Assembly (NCBI GenBank): GCA_035341855.1
Contig: DAOQWA010000004.1
Coordinates: 1 to 64,000 of the forward strand
DNA: 64,000 bases
Direction: 5' to 3'
Origin: QQVM01 sp035341855
Lineage (GTDB): Bacteria; Bacteroidota; Bacteroidia; AKYH767-A; 2013-40CM-41-45
Positions 43,716 through 53,803 of this stretch are shown piece by piece. Numbering within the stretch: position 1 is the stretch's first letter; each line of letters starts with the position of its first letter. Below the pieces are notes generated by a model, which saw only the letters and a list, made by a program, of their open reading frames with translations, was not told the origin of the DNA and searched no databases. The position numbers were made by a program, and so were the translations under genes.

Positions 43716-44846
43716 TTAAATTCTTTGACCCAGTTTATTTACCATGTCAGATTTCCAATTTGAAAAAGTTCCTGTCAGTATGTGAGTTCTTGCTTCCCTT
43801 ACCAACCAAAGGTAAAATGCAAGGTTATGGATAGTAGCTATTTGAGCTCCTAGAATTTCTTTGCTTATAATCAGGTGACGAAGGTAGGCTTTGCTATAAC
43901 TATAATCAACATAGGAAGTTCCTTCCGGATCGATCGGACTAAGGTCATCTCTCCATTTTTCATTTCGAATGTTGATGATCCCGTTTTTTGTGAAGAGCAT
44001 TCCGTTCCTTCCATTTCTTGTTGGCATGACACAATCAAACATATCAACACCAAGAGCAATATTTTCAAGGATATTTATCGGTGTCCCAACCCCCATCAGG
44101 TACCTTGGTTTATCTTTAGGAAGTATATCGCAGACCAATTCAGTCATTTCGTACATAAGCTCTGCCGGTTCTCCAACTGAAAGACCACCTATTGCATTTC
44201 CATCTCTTCCTGTCGAGGCAATATATTCGGCAGAACGAATTCTGAGATCTTTATAAACACTACCTTGTACAATAGGAAACAATGATTGTTCATAGCCATA
44301 TTTTGGATTTGTTTCATCAATCCTGGTGCAGCAACGGCTAAGCCAGCGGTGTGTCATCTCCATGCTGTTTTTTGCATATTGATATTCACAGGGGTATGGT
44401 GTGCACTCATCAAAGGCCATAATGATATCTGCTCCGATTGTTCTTTGGATGTCCATAACTAATTCCGGTGTGAACAAATGTTTCGAACCATCAATATGTG
44501 AGGCGAATGCGACACCATCTTCTTTGATCTTTCGTTTGTCGGCCAAAGAATAAACCTGATAGCCACCGCTGTCGGTTAATATTGGTCTGTCCCAATTCAT
44601 AAACTTATGCAATCCACCTGATTTCTCGAGAATCCCAAGCCCGGGTCGCAAATAAAGATGATATGTATTCCCTAAAATGATTTTGGCGTCGATATCTTCT
44701 TTTAATTCATGTTGATGAACCGCTTTGACAGTTCCTGCGGTTCCGACAGGCATGAAAATGGGCGTTTCAATTGTTCCATGCTCAGTGATGAGCTCTGCGG
44801 CACGTGCTTTGGACTGCGGATCGGTATGATTTATTTTGAATTTCAT
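43716..44846 (-). CDS. tgt: tRNA-guanine transglycosylase (queuine tRNA-ribosyltransferase), zinc cysteines absent
   Basis: The 376-residue enzyme exchanges guanine-34 of tRNAs Asp, Asn, His and Tyr for preQ1. The general base is in TDSGGYQVYSL (Asp92) and the nucleophile Asp in GVDMFDCVMPTRNGRNG near residue 270. In E. coli-type Tgt the sequence before YSRAYLRHL has a C-x-C-x-x-C zinc site. Here it reads EGTSYVDYSYSKAYLRHL, so all three cysteines are replaced (Gly, Ser, Asp), while the His of TIHNL remains. Function may be retained through a zinc-free fold. It is preceded by its own promoter and followed by the LptF/G gene. Confidence 0.94.
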   Translation of the reverse strand: MKFKINHTDPQSKARAAELITEHGTIETPIFMPVGTAGTVKAVHQHELKEDIDAKIILGNTYHLYLRPGLGILEKSGGLHKFMNWDRPILTDSGGYQVYSLADKRKIKEDGVAFASHIDGSKHLFTPELVMDIQRTIGADIIMAFDECTPYPCEYQYAKNSMEMTHRWLSRCCTRIDETNPKYGYEQSLFPIVQGSVYKDLRIRSAEYIASTGRDGNAIGGLSVGEPAELMYEMTELVCDILPKDKPRYLMGVGTPINILENIALGVDMFDCVMPTRNGRNGMLFTKNGIINIRNEKWRDDLSPIDPEGTSYVDYSYSKAYLRHLIISKEILGAQIATIHNLAFYLWLVREARTHILTGTFSNWKSDMVNKLGQRI

Positions 44847-44956
44847 CTGATAGTCAAAGCAAAGGCAGGATGTTAATTTTTAAGTACAAAGCTGGACTGT
44901 CCCACTTAAGTTCCTGACTAGATGCGATATACGGAATGAGTTATTTTTTCCGGAGC

Positions 44957-44964
44957 CAAAATTA
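44957..44964 (-). promoter_or_regulatory. -7 promoter element of tgt
   Basis: The minus strand reads TAATTTTG, an exact TAnnTTTG match about 110 bases before the tgt ATG. Confidence 0.5.
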
Positions 44965-45103
44965 CATTTTAATAGCTAATTCGTTGCTATCCGATTTACT
45001 TAAATAAGCACTGCAAGAAACAATCTCCAAAGTATTCAATCTCATTAACATTGATGCGTTAATATCTCTGTGAAGACTTAGACTTTAGGAAAGGGCACTC
45101 TTT

Positions 45104-45111
45104 TAATTTTG
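45104..45111 (+). promoter_or_regulatory. -7 promoter element of the GT2/sigma operon
   Basis: TAATTTTG, an exact TAnnTTTG match, lies 42 bases upstream of the ATG at 45154. Confidence 0.5.
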
Positions 45112-45153
45112 TCGGAATGTGATTTCCTTCATTCAGGGTCACAGAAGTGACAG

Positions 45154-46275
45154 ATGGAGATTAAGAATTCGGCGAATTTAATTTTGTTCATTGTTTTGTC
45201 GGCAACGGCACTTATGCAGCTAGGGCTGTACTGGATTAATTTCAGGCGCCTCGCATTTTATAAGAAAAAGACAAAGAATGAGAAGCCACAGGCAGTATCA
45301 GTAATTATTTGTGCAAAGAATGAGGCAATTAATCTTCAAAAGAATTTGGTCTCTATCCTTGAGCAGGATTATTCAGATTATGAAGTTATTGTTGTAAACG
45401 ATTGTTCCTGGGATGAGAGTGGAGCATTTCTTGAAGAAACGGCTAAGAAATATCCACACTTAAAAGTAGTAACGATAGTTGAGCAGGAAAAATACAGGCA
45501 TGGAAAAAAGTTTGCATTGACATTAGGTATCAAGGCAGCAAAGAATGAAATACTTCTTATGACTGATGCCGATTGTTTTGCGGAGAGTAAACACTGGTGT
45601 TTGCTGATGCAGTCACACTTTGTTCCTGAAACAGAGATAGTATTGGGATATGGGGCTTATACAAAATCTAAGGGTTTCTTGAATAAATTAATTCGCTTCG
45701 ACACATTTTACATAGCAATGAATTTTCTTTCATGTGCTTTGGGAGGTGCTCCATATATGGGTGTTGGGCGAAACCTTGCCTATCGGCGCTCCTTATTTTT
45801 TAAGAATAAAGGTTTTGCAAAGCACAATCATTTGTTTTCCGGTGATGATGATCTGTTTGTTAATGCAGCGGCGACGGCAAAAAATACCGTCATAGAGATC
45901 GATCCGGATTCTTTTACTTCTTCATATCCGAAGATGTCTTACAGCGAATGGAGAACACAAAAGATCAGACACATGAGTACAGCTGCTCAATATAAGTTCG
46001 GTGACAAGTTTCAGCTATTCATCATGCCATTCAGCGGACTCTTGTTTTATGGTTTGTTAGTAACCCTTGCGATCCTTCAATTTGATTGGAGAATTCTTTT
46101 ATCTTTGTATGGAGCGGTTTTGCTGCTTAAACTACCTATCTTATGGAGAAATGCTGCACGTCTTCGGGAGAAAGATCTATTTTGGACCTTTCCGATACTC
46201 GAACCTGTTCATTTGATCTTGCAGCCCTTATTTTATATATCTAATCTATTCACAAAACAAAAAGCATGGAAGTAA
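45154..46275 (+). CDS. Membrane-bound family 2 glycosyltransferase
   Basis: The 373-residue protein has an N-terminal membrane helix (ANLILFIVLSATALMQLGLYW), a GT-A catalytic domain, and two or three C-terminal membrane segments (about 285-325 and 345-360). Catalytic blocks are VSVIICAKNEAINL near 48, the DCSWDES near 85, MTDADCFAESKHW near 130 (DxD) and FSGDDDLFVNAAATA near 228 (ED-type acceptor site), with SYSEWRTQKIRHMST (QxxRW-like) near 258. Likely role: transfer of a sugar from an NDP-sugar to a lipid or polysaccharide acceptor. The stop overlaps the sigma factor start by 10 bases, so translation of the two is probably coupled. Confidence 0.88.
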   Translation: MEIKNSANLILFIVLSATALMQLGLYWINFRRLAFYKKKTKNEKPQAVSVIICAKNEAINLQKNLVSILEQDYSDYEVIVVNDCSWDESGAFLEETAKKYPHLKVVTIVEQEKYRHGKKFALTLGIKAAKNEILLMTDADCFAESKHWCLLMQSHFVPETEIVLGYGAYTKSKGFLNKLIRFDTFYIAMNFLSCALGGAPYMGVGRNLAYRRSLFFKNKGFAKHNHLFSGDDDLFVNAAATAKNTVIEIDPDSFTSSYPKMSYSEWRTQKIRHMSTAAQYKFGDKFQLFIMPFSGLLFYGLLVTLAILQFDWRILLSLYGAVLLLKLPILWRNAARLREKDLFWTFPILEPVHLILQPLFYISNLFTKQKAWK

Positions 46276-46871
46276 ATCCAAATCTTTCCGAAAAAGCACA
46301 AGTAGACTTTAAGCTCGTGCAGTTGGCCGTTACCGGTGATCAAAAGGCCTATGCAGAATTAATGTCACGCTACAAAGATTCGATCTACTTCATGTTGCTG
46401 AAGATGGTCAATAATCGCGATGATGCTGATGATCTGACTATAGAGGCTTTTGGTAAGGCGTTTAAGAATTTGCATCAGTACACTCCGGATTTTGCCTTTA
46501 GCACCTGGTTGTTTAAGATCGCAACCAATAATTGCATCGATTTTATTCGACGCAAGAGAAAATATACTTTCTCCATTGATAAGAATTTTGAAAATAGTGA
46601 CGGACAGGAAATGCAATTTGAGATCAAATCTCCGATGTTGGATCCGGAAGAAAATATGATCAAGAAGCAGAAAGCATTACTGATGCGTGATGTTGTTGAA
46701 AAACTGAAACCAAGATATAAGCGCCTGGTTGAGCTCCGATATTTTCAGGAAAGATCCTATGAAGAGATTGCAGATGAACTGCAGCTTCCATTGGGAACCG
46801 TCAAAGCCCAGCTTTTTCGTGCCAGAGAGTTTCTCTATCAGATATTAAAGAATCAAGAAGAGCAGATCTGA
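46266..46871 (+). CDS. ECF-type RNA polymerase sigma factor
   Basis: The 201-residue protein has sigma region 2 (AYAELMSRYKDSIYFMLLKMV, DDADDLTIEAFGKAFKNL near 55-72, FSTWLFKIATNNCIDFIRRKRK near 82-103) and region 4 (SYEEIADELQLPLGTVKAQLFRARE near 162-186, a helix-turn-helix binding the -35 element). No region 3 is present, so it is group 4. No anti-sigma gene is adjacent. It overlaps the GT2 gene by 10 bases. Target genes are unknown; a link to envelope or glycan stress is inferred from the partner. Confidence 0.92.
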   Translation: MEVNPNLSEKAQVDFKLVQLAVTGDQKAYAELMSRYKDSIYFMLLKMVNNRDDADDLTIEAFGKAFKNLHQYTPDFAFSTWLFKIATNNCIDFIRRKRKYTFSIDKNFENSDGQEMQFEIKSPMLDPEENMIKKQKALLMRDVVEKLKPRYKRLVELRYFQERSYEEIADELQLPLGTVKAQLFRAREFLYQILKNQEEQI

Positions 46872-46952
46872 TTTTTTGTATTGAGATTAGCTTGTTTATC
46901 TTCTTAATTTCGAAAAAAGTCTTTGCATAAAATTTACTTCAACGAAATTTTC

Positions 46953-47594
46953 ATGGGTAAGAACGATATTTCCACTATTGAAAATTATTTTCCTGAAATA
47001 AATGCCGATCAAAAGAGGAAATTTCAAAGACTCGGTGCTCTTTATATCGAATGGAATCAAAAGATCAATGTGATTTCCAGAAAAGATATTGAGAATTTGT
47101 ATTGTCACCATATTCTGCATTCGCTTGCCATATCTAAGGTAATTCAGTTTGAGAAAGGTACCAGTATATTAGATGCAGGTACAGGTGGCGGTTTCCCCGG
47201 TATCCCATTGGCTATATTATTTCCTGAATGTAGTTTTCATTTGGTCGATTCTATCGGAAAGAAGATCACTGTGGTGAAAGCGATCGCTGAAGATTTAGCT
47301 TTGGAAAATTTAAAGGCCGAAAAGATCAGGGCTGAGGACCTGAAAGAAAAGTATGACTTTGTTGTTTCAAGAGCAGTCACATCTCTAAAGGAAATATATA
47401 CCTGGACAAATAAGTTGATTCGCAGCGGAGGAAAAAATACTTTACAAAATGGAATATTGTATTTGAAGGGGGGTGACCTGCATCAGGAGATTAGAGAGCT
47501 AGGTAGAAAAGTGATGACCTTTGAGTTGAGTGATTTTTTTAAGGAAGAATTTTTTGAAACGAAAAAGATAGTTTACATAAGGGCACAGGATTAA
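46953..47594 (+). CDS. rsmG: 16S rRNA (guanine-527-N7)-methyltransferase
   Basis: The ATG at 46953 gives a 213-residue protein; an upstream in-frame TTG at 46923 is less likely. The SAM-binding motif is SILDAGTGGGFPGIPLA near residue 67. NVISRKDIENLYCHHILHSLA near 42-62 is the family's N-terminal signature, and VVSRAVTSLKEI near 138 is the catalytic-side motif. It methylates N7 of G527 in 16S rRNA. Length is normal. It follows the sigma factor by 81 bases on the same strand. Confidence 0.95.
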   Translation: MGKNDISTIENYFPEINADQKRKFQRLGALYIEWNQKINVISRKDIENLYCHHILHSLAISKVIQFEKGTSILDAGTGGGFPGIPLAILFPECSFHLVDSIGKKITVVKAIAEDLALENLKAEKIRAEDLKEKYDFVVSRAVTSLKEIYTWTNKLIRSGGKNTLQNGILYLKGGDLHQEIRELGRKVMTFELSDFFKEEFFETKKIVYIRAQD

Positions 47595-47706
47595 TTTTCC
47601 TGCTTTCGATGAGGGTACAATACTTTTCCGGTCTATATCTTTCAGACAGTATTTTTATTTTAAGAACAGATCAAAAATTTGTTCTTTTGAGAAACCCGAT
47701 TAATAA

Positions 47707-48048
47707 ATGATCATGAATTCATTTTCATTCATTACAGCACTTTCAGGTCTTATTTTTTTGGTAACCGGACTCATCATGAAATTAAGGCCACCGGAAAAAA
47801 TAAATTCTCTTTACGGCTACCGAACACCACGGTCGATGAAAAACCAAGAAAACTGGACTGAGGCTAATCGTTATTCTGCGATCCTACTTATCCGGTCCTC
47901 GATCCTAATGTTGCTACTCGCATCTTTGGCCCCTTTTTTTATTCAAAATGAGACAATTGCTTGGATTTCCGCAATAATATTAGTTATCATCGTCGCGCTT
48001 AATCTCATCATTATGACTGAATATCATTTGAAGAAAATGTTTGGCTAA
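47707..48048 (+). CDS. SdpI/YhfL-family membrane protein
   Basis: This 113-residue protein has three membrane segments (residues about 6-24, 57-76 and 84-104) and the SdpI-family signature YGYRTPRSMKNQENWTEAN near 38-56. SdpI in Bacillus gives immunity to the SdpC toxin and senses it, but most family members have unknown roles. No toxin gene is visible nearby. Starts at 47707 or at 47713 (second Met). A short hairpin AAGAACA/TGTTCTT lies just upstream (about 47661-47688). Confidence 0.85.
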   Translation: MIMNSFSFITALSGLIFLVTGLIMKLRPPEKINSLYGYRTPRSMKNQENWTEANRYSAILLIRSSILMLLLASLAPFFIQNETIAWISAIILVIIVALNLIIMTEYHLKKMFG

Positions 48049-48190
48049 ATTTGTGGCGGCTGAGATCTTATCTGTCAGTCGGGAATATCGTGATAATCAA
48101 TCATTTATATTGTTGAAAATCAGGTGTTTGCGAGACCTTCTACGCTTCCGGTTCTATTTTAAAAGAATTCTTCAAAAAGCATTCTAGTTT

Positions 48191-48220
48191 TGGTAAAAAG
48201 GAAAAATAATTTACCTTTGC
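48191..48220 (+). promoter_or_regulatory. Full Bacteroidota-type promoter of rpmH
   Basis: TTG at 48191-48193, a 19-base spacer, then TACCTTTG at 48213-48220, matching both parts of the TTG-N17-23-TAnnTTTG consensus. The rpmH ATG lies 36 bases downstream. Confidence 0.8.
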
Positions 48221-48255
48221 CGTCCTGATTTTGAAGATTAACTAAGAGAATAGCA

Positions 48256-48411
48256 ATGAAAAGGACATATCAACCATCCAACAGAAAAAGAAAAAACAAG
48301 CACGGATTTCGTGAGCGTATGAGCACAGCAAATGGCCGTCGCGTACTTGCAGCACGTCGTAAAAGAGGACGTCGTGTGCTGACTGTTTCAGACAGCATGA
48401 GCAGTAAGTAA
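48256..48411 (+). CDS. rpmH: 50S ribosomal protein L34
   Basis: The 51-residue basic protein reads MKRTYQPSNRKRKNKHGFRE at the start, followed by RMSTANGRRVLAARRKRGRR, the unmistakable L34 sequence. Its end (VLTVSDSMSSK) is a little longer than the E. coli form. It has its own full promoter and a strong terminator 21 bases after the stop. The usual partner rnpA and dnaA are not next to it. Confidence 0.98.
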   Translation: MKRTYQPSNRKRKNKHGFRERMSTANGRRVLAARRKRGRRVLTVSDSMSSK

Positions 48412-48431
48412 TTGTTTCTATAGATAAATTT

Positions 48432-48464
48432 AAAAGTGTCGATTTAAATCGACACTTTTTTTTT
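48432..48464. terminator. Bidirectional terminator between rpmH and the hydrolase gene
   Basis: AAAGTGTCGAT (48433-48443) and ATCGACACTTT (48448-48458) form a perfect 11-bp stem with loop TTAA, flanked by A and T runs. The stop codon of the minus-strand hydrolase gene lies in the loop. Confidence 0.92.
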
Positions 48465-49277
48465 GCTTTCAAGCCAGGGTTGAAGTTCTCTGACGATCCT
48501 TTCCTTCATCAGATTATGTCCTGCATCCAATACATGTATGTTCACAGGGTAGACAGCATCCTTAATAAATTTGATCCCGAAGCTCACAGGGATAATGGTA
48601 TCACGGCTTCCGAAGTAAATGTCTACAGGTATTTGATATTTACTTAAAGCCTCACCTACAGCTACTGAATCAGGTAAAATTTTTCTGAATATCATCCATA
48701 CATTATAAACTTTCTTGCGTTTTTCCATAGTATCAAAATTTGATAAGGCAAAGCGGTATTGTTTTTCTCTTACCACTCCGATACTATTCAAAAACTTTGC
48801 TATTTGTAATGCACCTTCAGCCCTGTAAACAACCCTTTTGAAAAGTCTCTTTCCTAAATAAGTGTCCGTTATAAACCTGTACCATTTACTGATTTTCAAT
48901 CCATCGGGTGCCAGTAAAAGCACCCTGTCAATTCTTTCTGCATAATATTGTATTAGTTCCAGAATTATTCTTCCGCCCAGGCTGAACCCTAAGAACGAAA
49001 ATCGCTCACAGGAAAGATCAAAGAGTAAATTGTTAAAAAGTTCGAGCAGGTGCTTTGTATCAAATTCGTCTTCCGCATGATGTGAGGGTGTGTCGCTTTT
49101 ACCATGAAAGAATAAATTTACTGCAACGATGGTATATTCTTTTCCAAAATCTTCTTCAAAGATGCGGAAGTCATTCGCATCATTATCAAAGCCGTGAAAG
49201 GCGAAAAGGATCTCAGGTCCTTTCCCAAAAATGAAGTATTCCCAGGAATAACCCCCTGAGCTGACAAATGCTGACAA
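48444..49277 (-). CDS. Alpha/beta hydrolase
   Basis: The 277-residue protein has the alpha/beta-hydrolase core: HGFDNDANDF (oxyanion region, near residue 28), nucleophile elbow SFLGFSLGGRI with Ser near 98, an acidic residue in DIYFGSRDTIIP near 222 and His in LDAGHNLM near 252. No lid-specific motif identifies the substrate; ester, lipid or peptide hydrolysis are possible. No signal peptide. It converges with rpmH, sharing a terminator whose loop contains its stop codon. Confidence 0.88.
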   Translation of the reverse strand: MSAFVSSGGYSWEYFIFGKGPEILFAFHGFDNDANDFRIFEEDFGKEYTIVAVNLFFHGKSDTPSHHAEDEFDTKHLLELFNNLLFDLSCERFSFLGFSLGGRIILELIQYYAERIDRVLLLAPDGLKISKWYRFITDTYLGKRLFKRVVYRAEGALQIAKFLNSIGVVREKQYRFALSNFDTMEKRKKVYNVWMIFRKILPDSVAVGEALSKYQIPVDIYFGSRDTIIPVSFGIKFIKDAVYPVNIHVLDAGHNLMKERIVRELQPWLESKKKVSI

Positions 49278-49383
49278 ATTGTGTTTTTTAGAATATCCGA
49301 TAAAGAAACATCAATTTAAGGTTTTTTTAAATACGAATTTTCAACAATCGTAAATTCCTCTTAAAGGTTCGGCGTGAAAAGGC

Positions 49384-49391
49384 TACCTTTG
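49384..49391 (+). promoter_or_regulatory. -7 promoter element of carB
   Basis: TACCTTTG is an exact TAnnTTTG match, 91 bases before the GTG start at 49483; this leaves an unusually long leader. Confidence 0.6.
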
Positions 49392-49482
49392 CCGTCGGTA
49401 GAAACAGGTAATTTGTTGAACCGATAGCTTCGGCCTGTTTGTATTCATGAGATCATTTTTTCATCCTTAACCACAAACAAAG
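49392..49482 (+). promoter_or_regulatory. Structured leader of carB with a short upstream frame
   Basis: AAACAGG (49402-49408) pairs with CCTGTTT (49434-49440), and directly inside it CCGA (49421-49424) pairs with TCGG (49430-49433). A seven-codon frame ATG-AGA-TCA-TTT-TTT-CAT-CCT ends with TAA at 49470, 12 bases before the carB GTG. Both could control carB translation or elongation. This is an inference. Confidence 0.35.
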
Positions 49483-52299
<2,817 letters not shown>

Positions 52300-52348
52300 T
52301 TTAAGTTTGAAATATTGATTAGAAACCGTACTTATTATTTCATTATTC

Positions 52349-52594
52349 ATGAAGTATATTTTAATTATCCTGTTAATAATTGTCATTCTCGGTTGGTTGA
52401 GAAGGGTATTGTTTTTTGGAGCTGCGCGAGCCTTAAGGAAAGCCGCTGAAGATATGGCAAAGCAGCAAGCGCAGCATCATTCGCAAAGAACTCCGAGAAA
52501 ACCGGAAGGCAGTGTGACTGTGGAGGACCTGAGTAAGCGTAAGGGCAGAAGTGCTCAACCGGCTGAGTATACCGATTACGAAGAGGTGGACTAA
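52349..52594 (+). CDS. DUF4834-family small membrane protein
   Basis: This 81-residue protein has one N-terminal membrane helix (KYILIILLIIVILGWLRRVLFF) followed by an Arg-rich, basic region and a polar, Tyr-Glu-rich C-terminus (SAQPAEYTDYEEVD). This matches DUF4834 proteins common in Bacteroidota. Its role is unknown. It follows carB by 49 bases on the same strand and ends before a short hairpin shared with the convergent T9SS gene. Confidence 0.72.
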   Translation: MKYILIILLIIVILGWLRRVLFFGAARALRKAAEDMAKQQAQHHSQRTPRKPEGSVTVEDLSKRKGRSAQPAEYTDYEEVD

Positions 52595-52603
52595 ATGATT
52601 CGA

Positions 52604-52617
52604 GCCGATAAATCGGC
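52604..52617. terminator. Short terminator-like hairpin between convergent genes
   Basis: GCCGAT-AA-ATCGGC forms a perfect 6-bp stem between the DUF4834 gene and the T9SS gene. There is no strong T run, so it is a weak or partial terminator. Confidence 0.45.
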
Positions 52618-52621
52618 ATTA

Positions 52622-53434
52622 TTAGTCTTTTTGAAACTTTAGATTCCAGGATCCCGCTTCATTAAAAACTCGCAACAGGTAAATGTTTTTTGAAATCGAC
52701 CCGATATTAATGAAAGGTTGAGAAGTATCTAAGTGACCTGATAGGATTACGACACCTTTTGTATCTGAGATTTCATAGTTGTAATTATCCCGATCAGTTT
52801 TAGCCGTAAATTCAATATTGATAAATTGTTTCGACGGATTAGGATGAACAAAGAACTTGAGATCAGAGTAATTCTTGTAGGCTTTATTAATATTTGTTGG
52901 GATAGAATAATATGTATTGTCAGGGATGTCGTCGTTGATATCTCCCAATACTATTCCTGTCCCTGCAATAAACTGAAGAGGCTTGTTTAGATTGTAGTCT
53001 GATAGTTTTAGACCGGCTACAAGGGTTGCTGTATCTGTGATTACCGCACTATATAAGAATGTTGCATTCATTTGCGATGCATCAATAACGTAGCCGCTTA
53101 TAGGTGGGAAGCCGGGATTGAAAAAGAGTTTGAAAAGTAAGTCATAGTTCATTGAAGTATTAGAGCCTTCCCATAAAGCACCATCATTTACATTGAGGTT
53201 CGTATCAAGTCCAAAAGATATATTCCATTCTTTATTATCTATTCGTTCGTAAAAATCAATTTTAAATAGTATGCTATCGCTTGTGAGCATGTAGGCTAAT
53301 GCTTTTGCATCAGGGGAAATCAATTGTGTTGGGTCGCCTTGAATATCATTCGCAACATGTATGAAATTTTGAGCACGACTATTTAGCACGATATTTAAAA
53401 GTAAAATGAGGAATAGGTATTTTTTCATTGACAT
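52622..53434 (-). CDS. Secreted protein of unknown function with T9SS type A tail
   Basis: The 270-residue protein has a signal peptide (KKYLFLILLLNIVLNSRAQ), a beta-rich region of about 160 residues with no recognised domain (FIHVANDIQGDPTQ, GYVIDASQMNATFLYSA), and a T9SS type A sorting domain (FVHPNPSKQFINIEF, SGHLDTSQPFINIGS, NIYLLRVFNEAG). Ligand or enzymatic role unknown. Starts at 53434 or the ATG at 53428. An exact -7 element on the minus strand lies 25 bases upstream. Confidence 0.75.
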   Translation of the reverse strand: MSMKKYLFLILLLNIVLNSRAQNFIHVANDIQGDPTQLISPDAKALAYMLTSDSILFKIDFYERIDNKEWNISFGLDTNLNVNDGALWEGSNTSMNYDLLFKLFFNPGFPPISGYVIDASQMNATFLYSAVITDTATLVAGLKLSDYNLNKPLQFIAGTGIVLGDINDDIPDNTYYSIPTNINKAYKNYSDLKFFVHPNPSKQFINIEFTAKTDRDNYNYEISDTKGVVILSGHLDTSQPFINIGSISKNIYLLRVFNEAGSWNLKFQKD

Positions 53435-53803
53435 ATTGCTTATTTATTATATTTGAATCAAACATAGGAACAATAGAAACAACTCATTAAATTTTAACTT
53501 TTGTTTGGAAGAGTTGTTAATTTAGTTTTGTGAATTAGTGATTTCTGAAAGATCAAGGTTGAACGTTTATCTGACAAATAAGCTATAAAGTCAATCGAGT
53601 ATTATTGTTTTTTATTTTCTAATTTCCTGAACAAGACTATCGTTATTCGAGTCGGAATTTGAGGTTATATCTGATTTCTTTAAGGCCATAGATCTTTCAA
53701 TTTCTTTCATTTTTTGCCCTTCTTTCCTCAAATACTTTATATTCGCAGAGTCTTTCCTCAAGCACCTGAAAGGCTCTTATTTGACTTAAAAAACGGCATT
53801 CCC
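53435..53803. other. 369-base divergent intergenic region
   Basis: Besides the T9SS-gene promoter it holds an 8-bp inverted repeat AACAACTC (53478-53485) with GAGTTGTT (53511-53518), an exact TAGTTTTG at 53523-53530 far from the next gene, and a one-mismatch -7 element TATATTCG at 53738-53745 that could serve the YfhO gene. No gene was recognised. Confidence 0.45.
53459..53466 (-). promoter_or_regulatory. -7 promoter element of the T9SS gene at 52622
   Basis: The minus strand reads TATGTTTG, an exact TAnnTTTG match ending 25 bases before the ATG at 53434. Confidence 0.55.

Larger units (their letters stand above)
44847..45153. other. 307-base divergent intergenic region with back-to-back promoters
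   Basis: It lies between tgt and the GT2 gene. One -7 element faces each gene (44957-44964 minus, 45104-45111 plus). No gene, RNA or repeat was recognised otherwise. Confidence 0.5.

Noticed and set aside
47707..48048. SdpI-like gene as part of a toxin-immunity system
   Set aside because: No SdpC-like toxin, export or regulator gene is nearby, and most SdpI-family proteins are not tied to toxins.
48191..48411. rpmH as a marker of the replication origin
   Set aside because: dnaA, rnpA and DnaA-box clusters are not visible near it, so there is no basis for calling an origin.
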